Shown here piece after piece: positions 15,683 to 24,104 of a stretch of DNA of 42,299 nucleotides. How positions within the stretch are numbered: the first letter of the stretch is position 1; every line of letters starts with the position of its first letter. The notes below the pieces were generated by a model that worked only from the letters and a program-made list of their open reading frames with translations, had not been told where the DNA came from and made no database searches. Position numbers and translations under genes: made by a program. The DNA comes from an uncultured Ruminococcus sp. (lineage in GTDB: Bacteria; Bacillota; Clostridia; Oscillospirales; Ruminococcaceae), in contig CAJTLC010000022.1 in NCBI GenBank assembly GCA_910576995.1, forward strand, positions 1 through 42,299. The letters run 5' to 3'.

Positions 15683-17155
15683 TCAGATTCCGGCAGAGTA
15701 GTTGGGAGCTTCCTTTGTGATATAAATATCGTGGGGATGGCTTTCTTTAAGTCCCGCGCCCGTTATGCGTACGAACTGAGCCTTTTCGTGAAGCGTCGGG
15801 ATATCAACGCAGCCGCAGTAACCCATACCAGAACGGATTCCTCCGATAAGCTGGAAGATAGTATCGGCAAGAGGACCTTTAAACGGAACGCGTCCTTCAA
15901 CGCCTTCGGGAACGAGTTTTTTCGCGCCTTCCTGGAAATACCTATCAGTCGAGCCGTTAGCCATTGCGCCGAGACTTCCCATACCGCGGTAAACCTTGAA
16001 CTGACGCCCCTGATAGATTTCAGTTTCACCGGGAGCTTCCGCGCAGCCTGCGAGGAGCGAGCCGAGCATTACAACGTTTGCGCCTGCCGCAAGAGCCTTT
16101 ACAATATCGCCAGAATATTTGATGCCACCGTCGGCGATAACGGGAATTCCGTACTTCTGAGCAACGCAGGCAACGTCGTAAACTGCCGTGATCTGCGGAA
16201 CTCCGATACCTGCAACAACTCTTGTGGTGCAGATAGAACCCGGTCCGATACCAACCTTTACGCAGTCAGCACCTGCCTTGATAAGATCTTCGGCAGCTTC
16301 GGCGGTAGCGATATTTCCTGCAATAACTGGAGTATCCGGGAAAGCTTCCTTGACCATGCTGAGACATTTAAGAATATTCGCGCTGTGACCGTGAGCGGAA
16401 TCAAGTACGAGAACGTCCGCCTGAGCCTCGATAAGAGCCTTTGCACGGTCGAGAACATTAGCCGTAACGCCGATTGCCGCTCCGCAGAGAAGTCTGCCCT
16501 GAGCGTCGCGCGCGGAATTTGGATACTGTACGGATTTTTCGATATCTTTTATAGTGATAAGTCCCTTGAGATATCCCTCGCCGTCAACGATAGGCAGCTT
16601 TTCGATCTTATGGGAACGGAGTATCTCCTGAGCCTGCTCTAAAGTAGTACCTACCGGAGCGGTTATCAGGTTATCCTTCGTCATAACGTTTGAAATTTTT
16701 TCGTTGAAATCGGTAAGGAAGCGCATATCGCGGTTAGTGATGATACCCGTCAGCTTGCCGTTTGCGTCAACTATCGGAACTCCGGAAATACGATATTTGC
16801 CCATAAGTTCATCAGCGTCGGCGACCAGCCTGTCCTCAGTGAGGGAAAAAGGATCAACGATAACGCCGTTTTCGGAACGCTTCACTTTATCGACCTCTTC
16901 AGCCTGCTGCTCGATCGTCATATTTTTGTGAATGATACCGATACCGCCTTCACGGGCGATAGCTATAGCCATGCGTGAATCCGTGACCGTATCCATAGCG
17001 GCTGTCATGATCGGGGTATTAAGCGTGATCGTTTTCGTAAGCTGAGTGCCGAGTCTGATCATATTCGGAGTAACGTCCGATCTTGCAGGTATAAGCAGAA
17101 CGTCGTCGAATGTAAGCCCCTCTTTCTGAAATTTGCTGTTCATGTCGGTAAGCAT
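15683..17155 (-). CDS. guaB: IMP dehydrogenase
   Basis: A 490-residue enzyme that oxidises IMP to XMP with NAD, the committed step of GMP synthesis. The TIM barrel is split by a CBS pair (~95-210). The active-site loop GPGSICTTR carries the catalytic Cys309; DGGIKYSGDIVKA and the flap region GSTDRYFQE follow. Length is normal. Start 17155 is chosen: AAGGAGGA lies upstream, while an in-frame ATG 13 codons earlier falls at or before the transcription start implied by the promoter. It is followed by the shared bidirectional terminator and is probably monocistronic. Confidence 0.97.
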   Translation of the reverse strand: MLTDMNSKFQKEGLTFDDVLLIPARSDVTPNMIRLGTQLTKTITLNTPIMTAAMDTVTDSRMAIAIAREGGIGIIHKNMTIEQQAEEVDKVKRSENGVIVDPFSLTEDRLVADADELMGKYRISGVPIVDANGKLTGIITNRDMRFLTDFNEKISNVMTKDNLITAPVGTTLEQAQEILRSHKIEKLPIVDGEGYLKGLITIKDIEKSVQYPNSARDAQGRLLCGAAIGVTANVLDRAKALIEAQADVLVLDSAHGHSANILKCLSMVKEAFPDTPVIAGNIATAEAAEDLIKAGADCVKVGIGPGSICTTRVVAGIGVPQITAVYDVACVAQKYGIPVIADGGIKYSGDIVKALAAGANVVMLGSLLAGCAEAPGETEIYQGRQFKVYRGMGSLGAMANGSTDRYFQEGAKKLVPEGVEGRVPFKGPLADTIFQLIGGIRSGMGYCGCVDIPTLHEKAQFVRITGAGLKESHPHDIYITKEAPNYSAGI

Positions 17156-17189
17156 AAATAAATCCTCCTTATCAATTATATTACCTTTA

Positions 17190-17218
17190 ATCATACCAAT
17201 TTTTCAGCAATATGTCAA
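17190..17218 (-). promoter_or_regulatory. Promoter of guaB
   Basis: On the minus strand TTGACA (17213-17218), 17-base spacer, TATGAT (17190-17195). It places transcription start near 17183, leaving a short leader with the AAGGAGGA site. I see no guanine riboswitch. Confidence 0.85.
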
Positions 17219-17286
17219 TAGGTGAACGCGAAAAACGAATATAGAAAATAGCTGTGCAAAACCTGTTCATTTTGTCGAAAAAGCTA

Positions 17287-18156
17287 TTATGCGGTTGGCA
17301 GAAGCGTTGAGAGGTAGGCGTATTTTGAAAGTATCTGCGAAGAATCGTCGGGTTCTATGATATTGTTTCTGTTCATATCGGCAGCTATCTTCTGCTTTTT
17401 TGTAAAGGTAAGCGGCGCGCCCGTAGACGCGCGTGCGTATTCCGATAAGGCTACAGAGGCGTCGTAAGGCGTAACTGCTCCGTCAAAATCAATGTCGCCC
17501 TCTTCAAAATTCAGCATATCAATAAAATCTATACCGTTTTCATCAGCATATTTCTGAGCGGCGCTGCCGTTTTTTCCCTTAATGAGAAATCCGTAAACAG
17601 GAATATCCGTTCCCGAATGAGGATCGTTCTGCATTCCGAGAGCGTTTTCACCGATAGTCTGAACATTTTCAGGAACGTCTATATCCGCGTTGGGACAACA
17701 GAAAAAAGCTTCATATCCGATAGTTTCAAGACCGCTTGGAAGCGTAACTTTTTCCAGCGCGGGACACGAGAAAAAGCAGTCGGCAGGAATAACGGCAATT
17801 CCTTCTCCGACAACGACTTCCGTAAGGGAGGTGCAGCTCATAAACGCGCCCGTGCCTAAAAGTTTAACGCTGTCGGGGATGCTTATTGATCTCGCGTGAA
17901 CTGAACCCTGAAAGGCGAAATTCGCGATACCCGTAACCGTACAGCCGCCGAGTGTATCGGGAATGCTTATCTCAGTAATGTTTTCGTCAGCTTCGCCGCG
18001 GGTTATAACTGCGGAATTTCCGTCCGCCTCAACTGAAAAAGTGTATTCTACGCCGTCCACGGTCAGGATTCGGGTATCGGCTTCCGCAGCGGACGAATAA
18101 ACGGGAACAGCTGTCAGTATTACGGCAGCCGCCGCTATTTCAGGGATAAATTTCAT
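17287..18156 (-). CDS. Secreted leucine-rich-repeat protein with C-terminal dockerin-like domain
   Basis: A 289-residue exported protein. Residues 1-~24 are a signal peptide. Residues ~28-210 carry BspA-type (LRR_5) repeats such as VTGIANFAFQGS, SIPDSVKLLGTGAFMSC, VIPADCFFSCPALEKVTLP and GLETIGYEAFFCC. Residues ~216-285 form a dockerin-like pair of calcium loops (GDIDFDGAVTPYDA and DMNRNNIIEPDDS), each followed by a helix. It would be a non-catalytic cellulosome or surface component, perhaps for substrate or partner binding. AAGGAGGT precedes the ATG, which lies 1 base after the stop of the amidohydrolase gene, so it is the last gene of the fabD-aroE-aroK operon. Its dockerin is quite unlike those of the three hydrolases. 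Confidence 0.85.
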   Translation of the reverse strand: MKFIPEIAAAAVILTAVPVYSSAAEADTRILTVDGVEYTFSVEADGNSAVITRGEADENITEISIPDTLGGCTVTGIANFAFQGSVHARSISIPDSVKLLGTGAFMSCTSLTEVVVGEGIAVIPADCFFSCPALEKVTLPSGLETIGYEAFFCCPNADIDVPENVQTIGENALGMQNDPHSGTDIPVYGFLIKGKNGSAAQKYADENGIDFIDMLNFEEGDIDFDGAVTPYDASVALSEYARASTGAPLTFTKKQKIAADMNRNNIIEPDDSSQILSKYAYLSTLLPTA

Positions 18157-18157
18157 G

Positions 18158-19330
18158 TTATACCTCCTTTTTCACTGTAACTCCGCCGATGATCACAAGC
18201 CGGGGGTCGGACATAAGTTCCAGAGGCGAAACTCCTGCGGCGTACAGCTGGATATCGGCGTCTTTGCCTGCGGTAAGACTGCCCGTGCGGTCGTCGATAC
18301 CGAGAATTTCGGCAGGCGTTATGGTAAGGCTGCGGAGAGCCTGTTCGGGTTCAAGACCGCCCTTGACGGCAGCCAGCGCGGAGATCGGCAGATATTGGAT
18401 GGGAATAACGGTATGATCGGTACATATTGCCGTTTTTACGCCGTTTTTCGCAAGAACGGCGGCGTTTTTCAATTCCAGACCGCGCATTTCTGGTTTGCAT
18501 CGATCGCAGATTATCGGGCCGCAAATGACGGGTATATCCTCTGCCGCAAGAATATCGGCAATTTTATAGCCCTCAGTACCGTGTATGATAACGAGTTCAA
18601 GAGAAAATTCCTTTGCGATGCGCATTGCCGTGCATATATCGTCCGCGCGGTGGCAATGGAAAAAGGCTTTCTGTTTGCGTTCAAGAAGCGGCATTAACGC
18701 TTCGCATTTTATATCGTATTCCGGCGGTTCGTAATTTTCGTTGTCGGAATAGTAAATATCCATATCATGGGCATATCTTCGGGATTTATACAGACCCTCG
18801 CGGATAATTGCAGCCGTCGCCATTCTTGTTACGGGAGTTTCGCCCTTATCGTTATAGACGCGTTTGGGATTTTCGCCGAGAGCGAATTTTATTCCGCAGT
18901 TTTTGACGAGCATCGAATCGGCTTGTCTGCCGTAGGTTTTCACGACGCATATTTCGCCGCCGCAGGCATTCGCGCTGCCCGGACATGACGCAGCGGCAGT
19001 GATACCACGCATACGGGCTTCTTCAAAGCAGCGGTCAAAGGGGTTTATTCCGTCGATAGCGCGCATTTGCGGCGTAAAAGGATCGGTGGATTCGTTGCAG
19101 TCGTCGCCCTCGAAATCCACGCCGTCCTCGATTATTCCCAGATGCGTATGAGCGTCGATAAATCCGGGGAGGAGAGTTCCGCCGCATCCGTCGATACTGT
19201 CCCCGGGTATTTCGACGGGCGATCCGCTTCCTACAGCCTTTATCAGACTGCCGTCCGTTTCCAGCCAGCCGTTTTCGATTACGCCTGTTTTGCTGTCCAT
19301 TGTCAGCAGTTTAACGTTGTAAATAAGCAT
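18158..19330 (-). CDS. Metal-dependent amidohydrolase (imidazolonepropionase-like)
   Basis: A 390-residue enzyme of the amidohydrolase superfamily, probably cytoplasmic since no signal peptide is seen. The small beta domain formed by both ends (LLTMDSKTGVIENGWL; GSLTAGKDADIQLY near the C-terminus) encloses a TIM barrel. Metal ligands are visible: GFIDAHTHLG (His61, His63), a central FHCH, VIIHGTEG and ICTDHT with a candidate metal-binding Asp. The substrate cannot be told from sequence; imidazolonepropionase-related hydrolases of unknown substrate are the closest group. It lies 8 bases downstream of aroK and 1 base before the LRR-dockerin gene in one operon, with no obvious functional link to either. 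Confidence 0.85.
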   Translation of the reverse strand: MLIYNVKLLTMDSKTGVIENGWLETDGSLIKAVGSGSPVEIPGDSIDGCGGTLLPGFIDAHTHLGIIEDGVDFEGDDCNESTDPFTPQMRAIDGINPFDRCFEEARMRGITAAASCPGSANACGGEICVVKTYGRQADSMLVKNCGIKFALGENPKRVYNDKGETPVTRMATAAIIREGLYKSRRYAHDMDIYYSDNENYEPPEYDIKCEALMPLLERKQKAFFHCHRADDICTAMRIAKEFSLELVIIHGTEGYKIADILAAEDIPVICGPIICDRCKPEMRGLELKNAAVLAKNGVKTAICTDHTVIPIQYLPISALAAVKGGLEPEQALRSLTITPAEILGIDDRTGSLTAGKDADIQLYAAGVSPLELMSDPRLVIIGGVTVKKEV

Positions 19331-19338
19331 TTTTTCAC

Positions 19339-19836
19339 CTATATCCTTTTAACTGCGTCTGCGATAAGTTCCACGGTCTCGATAGGGCTGCCGCTGCTGT
19401 CTATGCAGATAGTCGAGTGTTTCATGTAAATTTCACGGCGCGCATTGAATCGCTGTAAAAGTTCTTCTTTAGTTGAAGCCGCGGCTATGGGACGGTTGCT
19501 GTCTCCGCAGATACGGCTGTAGCAGGTCTCGAAATCCACATCGAGGAAGATCACCGCTCCCGATTCGGCGGCAGCCTTTGCGGAATCCGGATTCAGCATT
19601 GCTCCGCCTCCGCAGGCTACAACAGCGGTTTTGCCGCACAGCGATTTGATAGTTTCGGCTTCCACGGCGCGAAAATAGGGTTCGCCCTTTTGCGCAAAAA
19701 TATCGGGGATAGACATTTGCTGTTCCTTAACGATAACTTCGTCGGAGTCGTAAAAATTGCAGCCCAGTTTTTTTGCGGCAAGCCTGCCGACAGTGGTTTT
19801 ACCGCAGCCCATAAAGCCGCATAAAAAAATCGTCAT
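19339..19836 (-). CDS. aroK: Shikimate kinase
   Basis: A 165-residue enzyme that phosphorylates shikimate at O3 with ATP in the chorismate pathway. Walker A GFMGCGKTT (7-15), DSDEVI for shikimate and Mg binding, an FR pair in GEPYFRAVE, the GGGA loop (VACGGGAMLNP), and the lid NRP motif (GDSNRPIA) are present. Length is normal. It lies between aroE and the amidohydrolase on the same strand; the 36-base gap from aroE holds a GAAAGGAAAA ribosome site. Confidence 0.95.
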   Translation of the reverse strand: MTIFLCGFMGCGKTTVGRLAAKKLGCNFYDSDEVIVKEQQMSIPDIFAQKGEPYFRAVEAETIKSLCGKTAVVACGGGAMLNPDSAKAAAESGAVIFLDVDFETCYSRICGDSNRPIAAASTKEELLQRFNARREIYMKHSTICIDSSGSPIETVELIADAVKRI

Positions 19837-19872
19837 GGTCTTTTCCTTTCTTGGCGAAATGAATTTGTGTGT

Positions 19873-20712
19873 TTATAACGAATTCATTTTATTCACTTCA
19901 TTTTCTACGGCTGTAATTATGGGCGAGATATCCTCCGCCGTAAATTCTCCGCCGTACCAGTATTCGTGAGCCTTGACAGCCTGATAAACGAGCATCGCAG
20001 CTCCGCCGACGGCAGTTCTGCCCAATGCGCGAGCCTTTTTCATAAGCAAAGTTTCGGTTGGGTTATATATTACGTCAAAGAAGCTAAGACAATTCCCGAT
20101 AACCTCGTCGGAAACTGCGCATACTTCCGTTTTCGGGTACATACCAACGGGAGTTGCGTTTACGAGCAGATCAAAATTCCCGCTTATCTCATTGATCAGG
20201 CAGATCTTCACGGACGCTCCGGCGCATTTTGCGAGAATTTCAGCCATGACAAGCTGGGCGGTCTGTATATCCTGTGGAATCACGGCAATAGTCAGTTCCG
20301 CGCCGTGCAGAGCGGCTTCGATAGCGATCATTCTTCCGACGCCGCCGCAGCCGAGAAGCAGAACCTTTCCGCCCAGCGGCAGCAGTTCCGCGGAACGGAG
20401 AAAGCCGTCGCAGTCCGTATTATAGCCCGTTATCACGCCGTTTTTATTGGAAATGCAGTTTACCGAATTATATCTCAGCGCGCTTTCACTAAGCTTGTCG
20501 GTCATTGAGATTATCGACATTTTATGCGGGATAGTAATGTTGAATCCCTTTAATTCGCGGAGCATATCGAAATTATTTTGCAGATCTTCGGGAGCGATAT
20601 CAATAAGTTCATAGCTGTAGTCAGAAATGCCGCTTAACTGAAATAATTTCTCGTGTATCATAGGCGACATTGAATGACCCAGAGGATGACCGATAAGACC
20701 GTATTTATCCAT
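19873..20712 (-). CDS. aroE: Shikimate dehydrogenase
   Basis: A 279-residue NADP-dependent enzyme reducing 3-dehydroshikimate to shikimate, the step before aroK. The shikimate-binding half has GHPLGHSMSP (8-17), NITIPHK with Lys64 as likely catalytic base, and GYNTDCDG with Asp100. The Rossmann half has LLLGCGGVGR, and NATPVGM follows. Length is normal. Its first 8 bases overlap the end of fabD, so the two are translationally coupled, which is an unusual fab-aro fusion of operons. Confidence 0.95.
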   Translation of the reverse strand: MDKYGLIGHPLGHSMSPMIHEKLFQLSGISDYSYELIDIAPEDLQNNFDMLRELKGFNITIPHKMSIISMTDKLSESALRYNSVNCISNKNGVITGYNTDCDGFLRSAELLPLGGKVLLLGCGGVGRMIAIEAALHGAELTIAVIPQDIQTAQLVMAEILAKCAGASVKICLINEISGNFDLLVNATPVGMYPKTEVCAVSDEVIGNCLSFFDVIYNPTETLLMKKARALGRTAVGGAAMLVYQAVKAHEYWYGGEFTAEDISPIITAVENEVNKMNSL

Positions 20713-21619
20713 AAATTTCAGCTCCTTCCAATGCTGCGAGCGAGTCGATATTCACGGCTGTCACGCCCTTTAAAGTCTTTTTTACGAGTCCTGTAAGAGC
20801 TTTTCCGGGTCCGAATTCGACGAAAAGTTCCGCGCCGTCAGCCTGCATTGCCGCAAGTTCGGAGGTAAAACGTACGGGAGAAACGATATGTTTTGCCAGA
20901 AGCGACGGCATATCGCTGAAATCAGTAAGTTCGCCGCCCGTAACGTTTGAATAATATTTAACTTCGGGGGACTTGAAATTGATCGTTTTAGCCGCTTCGT
21001 AAAATTTATCGGCTGCGGACTGCATGAGTTTTGAATGGAATGCGCCCGCAACGGCAAGCGGTACGACTCGCGCTTTAAGTTCGGCAAATTTTGCGGTAAC
21101 CTCCTCAATGCCTTCGGGAGTTCCTGCGATGACCGTCTGCTGCGGAGAATTATAATTTACCGCCGTTACATAATTTTCAGCCTGACTGCAAATTTCCTCG
21201 ATCTTTTCGGGAGCAAGCTTCATTACCGCAGCCATAGCGCCTTTTGATTGACGGGCAGCTTCTTCCATGGCTTCGGCACGCGCTTTTATCAGGCGGAATG
21301 CGTCTTCGGGAGAGACTGTTCCCGAAATCGCAAGAGCGGCGTATTCACCCAATGAATGACCTGCGACGCCCTGAAATGCAAAGCCTTTTTCCATTGCGGC
21401 TGTAACGGAAGCAAGGGAGTTGATCATTATAGCCGGCTGAGCATTGATCGTTCTGGACAATTCTTCCGCAGAACTTTCAAAGCAGATCGCCCTCATATCG
21501 CGCTCCAGAATTTCCGAAGCGATATCGTAAATTTTAGACGCCGAGGGGAAGGATTCAGCAATATCTTTGCCCATGCCGGGAGTTTGCGATCCCTGACCGG
21601 TAAAAAGTGAAATGTTCAT
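20705..21619 (-). CDS. fabD: Malonyl-CoA:ACP transacylase
   Basis: A 304-residue enzyme that moves malonyl from CoA to acyl carrier protein. LFTGQGSQ (5-12) forms the oxyanion region, GHSLGEYAAL holds the nucleophile Ser89, and AGAFHSKLM holds the catalytic His near residue ~196. Start 21619 is preferred: an AAAGGAC site lies 10 bases upstream and the protein then begins MNISLFTGQG, as usual; the earlier ATG at 21637 overlaps that ribosome site. It is the first gene of the minus-strand fabD-aroE-aroK operon, divergent from fabH. In many Firmicutes fabD lies between fabK and fabG; here that place holds a repeat. Confidence 0.96.
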   Translation of the reverse strand: MNISLFTGQGSQTPGMGKDIAESFPSASKIYDIASEILERDMRAICFESSAEELSRTINAQPAIMINSLASVTAAMEKGFAFQGVAGHSLGEYAALAISGTVSPEDAFRLIKARAEAMEEAARQSKGAMAAVMKLAPEKIEEICSQAENYVTAVNYNSPQQTVIAGTPEGIEEVTAKFAELKARVVPLAVAGAFHSKLMQSAADKFYEAAKTINFKSPEVKYYSNVTGGELTDFSDMPSLLAKHIVSPVRFTSELAAMQADGAELFVEFGPGKALTGLVKKTLKGVTAVNIDSLAALEGAEIYG

Positions 21620-21670
21620 AATTAAAAGTCCTTTCATAAATTATAGATTATCATGATTTTGAACGATAAA

Positions 21671-21691
21671 ATTTAAACAGACTGGTTAAAT
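21671..21691. promoter_or_regulatory. Inverted repeat in the fabD-fabH divergent region, candidate operator
   Basis: ATTTAAAC (21671-21678) and GGTTAAAT (21684-21691) are inverted copies with 7 of 8 matches around AGACT. The site lies near the expected -35 of fabD and upstream of both fabH promoters. It does not match the FapR or FabT consensus I know; a TetR-like operator is possible. Confidence 0.4.
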
Positions 21692-21734
21692 TGACGAATT
21701 TTCAAAATCGACGAAATAAAAAGTTAAAATCATA

Positions 21735-21763
21735 TTGCAAAATATTCGGAAATGATTTACAAT
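21735..21763 (+). promoter_or_regulatory. Possible distal promoter of the fabH operon
   Basis: TTGCAA (21735-21740), 17-base spacer, TACAAT (21758-21763). Confidence 0.55.
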
Positions 21764-21839
21764 ATATATGTATGGCTTTGATCGCCGCAGCATTGCCGCG
21801 CCGCCTCTGCCATATTTATAATAACATATATTTTGAATT

Positions 21840-21868
21840 TTTACAACAGTTTTTTGCTAAAATATAAA
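21840..21868 (+). promoter_or_regulatory. Possible proximal promoter of the fabH operon
   Basis: TTTACA (21840-21845), 17-base spacer, TATAAA (21863-21868), 31 bases before the fabH start. The transcription start would fall just upstream of AAAGGAG. Confidence 0.6.
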
Positions 21869-21899
21869 CTTGGCTTTAAATTGGCAAAGGAGACATCAT

Positions 21900-22886
21900 A
21901 TGGGTATAAATATTCTTGGAATGGGCAGCTATCTGCCCGAACAGGTATTGACAAATGACGATTTCAAAAAGTTTGTCGATACCAACGACGAGTGGATAAC
22001 AACGAGAACGGGTATACGTTCGCGTCATATGGCAGGTTGGGAGCCTACATGGTATATGGGCAAGCTTGCCGCGCGGAAAGCTATTGAAAATTCAGGCGTA
22101 GATCCGAAGGATATCGGGCTTGTTATTTGCAGTACGATCACTTCGGATTTTCTGACGCCGAGCGTTGCAAGCCTGCTTCAGTATGAACTTGGCATCGAAA
22201 ACGCCGCCGCTTTTGATCTCAACGCAGCCTGTTCGGGGTTTGTTTATATGCTCGATACGGCGCATCGCTATCTGAGTACCGACGATAATCTTAAATATGC
22301 GCTTATCGTTTCCGCTGAATCCCTTTCACGTTTTATTGATTACGAGGATCGCGGAACGTGCATACTTTTCGGCGACGGAGCTGCTGCTGCTGTAATCGAA
22401 AAAAGCGACAAAATGTATTCTTCATTCCTCGGTTCGGACGGCAGCGGCGCGCGCAGACTTTTCGCACGAAGTCTTGAAGTTGCTCCCGAAGTAAAGGTCG
22501 ACCGCGTTTTTGACAGCGGATTTCCGGAAAAACCGCTCCGTCAGCTTTATCAGGACGGAAAGGAAGTTTATAAATTTGCGGTAAAGGCTCTCCCGAAGGC
22601 GTTTAACAAGGCTGCGGAAAAAATAGGCGTTACCGTTGACGATATCGATCTTTTCGTACCGCATCAGGCGAATGTGAGAATAATCGAGACTGCCGCTAAA
22701 AATTTAAAGGCAAGCATCGATAAATTTGCGGTAACTCTCGATCACCACGGCAATACATCGAGCGCTTCAATACCTCTCGCACTTTGCGAATATATAGAAA
22801 AAGGCGCTGTACAGCGCGGACAGAAGCTTGCTCTCGTAGGTTTCGGAGCGGGACTTTCCTACGGCAGCGTTATTATTGAATATTAA
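21900..22886 (+). CDS. fabH: Beta-ketoacyl-ACP synthase III
   Basis: A 328-residue enzyme that starts fatty-acid synthesis by condensing an acyl-CoA primer with malonyl-ACP. The catalytic triad is visible: Cys111 in NAACSGF, His255 in PHQANVRI and Asn285 in HHGNTSSAS. Length is normal. Start 21900 is set by AAAGGAG ten bases upstream; a TTG thirty bases earlier has no site. It heads a ten-gene fab/acc operon; fabK begins 12 bases after its stop. In a branched-chain-rich rumen organism its primer could be isobutyryl- or 2-methylbutyryl-CoA, but the sequence does not show primer choice. Confidence 0.96.
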   Translation: MGINILGMGSYLPEQVLTNDDFKKFVDTNDEWITTRTGIRSRHMAGWEPTWYMGKLAARKAIENSGVDPKDIGLVICSTITSDFLTPSVASLLQYELGIENAAAFDLNAACSGFVYMLDTAHRYLSTDDNLKYALIVSAESLSRFIDYEDRGTCILFGDGAAAAVIEKSDKMYSSFLGSDGSGARRLFARSLEVAPEVKVDRVFDSGFPEKPLRQLYQDGKEVYKFAVKALPKAFNKAAEKIGVTVDDIDLFVPHQANVRIIETAAKNLKASIDKFAVTLDHHGNTSSASIPLALCEYIEKGAVQRGQKLALVGFGAGLSYGSVIIEY

Positions 22887-22898
22887 GGAGACGTTATT

Positions 22899-23825
22899 AT
22901 GAAAACAAGGATTACAGAACTTCTTGGCTGCGAATACCCGATAATTCAGGGCGGAATGGCTTGGGTAGCCGAGCATACCCTTGCGGCAGCCGTATCGAAT
23001 GCCGGCGGAATCGGACTTATCGCAGGAGGCAGCGCTCCTATCGATTATCTTCGCGATCAGATCCGCAAATGCAAAGAGAAAACGGATAAGCCTTTCGGCG
23101 TAAATATCATGCTGATGAGTCCGAATGCGGAAGATCTCGCGCAGCTTTGCATCGATGAAAAAGTTGCGGTAGTTACTACGGGAGCCGGAAATCCCGGTAA
23201 ATTCATTCCTGCATGGAAAGAGGCGGGCATAAAGGTAATTCCGGTTATTCCGTCGGTAGCGCTCGCAAGAAGAATGGAGCGCGCAGGCGCTGACGCGGTC
23301 GTTGCGGAGGGTACGGAATCAGGCGGACATATCGGCGAAAATACCACGATGTGCCTCGTTCCGCAGGTCGTTGACGCGCTTGAGATTCCCGTTATCGCGG
23401 CAGGCGGAATCGCTGACGGCAGAGGCATCGCGGCATCGTTTATGCTCGGCGCGGAGGGAGTTCAGATAGGAACTCGTTTCCTTGCAGCAGAGGAATGTCA
23501 GATACATCCGACTTTCAAGGAGCTTGTCGTAAAAGCTAAGGATACGGACAGCGTAGTCACGGGAAGATACACGGGTCATCCGTGCAGAAATATTAAGACG
23601 AAATTTTCAAAGAAGCTTGCAGGCGGCGAAAAGGACGGTTCGCTTACTCCCGAGCAGTTTGAGGAGATCACTCTCGGTTCTCTTCGCAAGGCTGTCGTGG
23701 ACGGCAACGTGGAAGAGGGTTCGTTCCTCTGCGGAGCTATCGCGGGTATGGTAAACGATGTAAAACCCTGCGCGGAGATCATTAAGGAAATGGCAGAACA
23801 GGCTGAAAAGCTTCTTAAAATATAA
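22899..23825 (+). CDS. fabK: FMN-dependent enoyl-ACP reductase II
   Basis: A 308-residue TIM-barrel flavoprotein that reduces the enoyl-ACP double bond to complete each elongation cycle, replacing FabI. YPIIQGGMAWV (14-24) begins the FMN site, GTESGGHIGE is the conserved loop with the catalytic-site His, and AAGGIADGRG and LGAEGVQIGTRF bind FMN phosphate. Length is normal. Close 2-nitropropane dioxygenase relatives exist, but the fab context and GGHIG motif favour FabK. A 279-base gap with a structured repeat separates it from fabG. Confidence 0.95.
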   Translation: MKTRITELLGCEYPIIQGGMAWVAEHTLAAAVSNAGGIGLIAGGSAPIDYLRDQIRKCKEKTDKPFGVNIMLMSPNAEDLAQLCIDEKVAVVTTGAGNPGKFIPAWKEAGIKVIPVIPSVALARRMERAGADAVVAEGTESGGHIGENTTMCLVPQVVDALEIPVIAAGGIADGRGIAASFMLGAEGVQIGTRFLAAEECQIHPTFKELVVKAKDTDSVVTGRYTGHPCRNIKTKFSKKLAGGEKDGSLTPEQFEEITLGSLRKAVVDGNVEEGSFLCGAIAGMVNDVKPCAEIIKEMAEQAEKLLKI

Positions 23826-23844
23826 ATCTCGCTGCATACATATA

Positions 23845-24063
23845 AAAATCGATTTTTACTTGTGCGGCGCTATGTCAGGGGACGCTGTCCCCCGACACCC
23901 TCTGCTTAAGGGACATAGCCCCTTAAGAATCCCAATATTAAATTATTTCTGTATCCACAAGGGATACAGAAATAATTTGAACAGGACTTAAAGACTAAGT
24001 CTTATGCAAGGGATGTAGGCGCCAAAGTTTCCTTACATAGTGTAGCGCAGTAAAATTTGATTT
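23845..24063 (+). repeat. Structured intergenic repeat, copy 1 (fabK-fabG gap)
   Basis: About 219 bases, roughly 90% identical by eye in its core to the copy at 24851-25069. The ends are imperfect inverted repeats (AATCGATTTTTACT at the left; AGTAAAATTTGATT at the right). Three hairpins lie inside: 23873-23897 (TGTC...GACA outer pairs, GGGGAC/GTCCCC inner), 23905-23927 (CTTAAGGG/CCCTTAAG-type), and a perfect 17-bp stem 23940-23956 with 23962-23978. Non-coding, between two co-directional operon genes. Confidence 0.85.
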
Positions 24064-24104
24064 ATATGTGTACATCGAGATATAAAAATTCGGAGGTATT
24101 AAAT

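Noticed and set aside
15647..16642. A 331-codon open frame on the plus strand opposite guaB
   Set aside because: It is antisense to intact guaB, has no family signature, and begins inside the terminator.
17219..17286. MITE end near guaB (AACCTGTTC followed by GTCGAAAAAGC)
   Set aside because: It resembles parts of the element after typA only over short words, and no matching inverted end lies nearby.
21620..21899. FapR- or FabT-type operator in the fabD-fabH region
   Set aside because: I looked for the known palindromes and did not find them. Only the unrelated inverted repeat at 21671-21691 is present.
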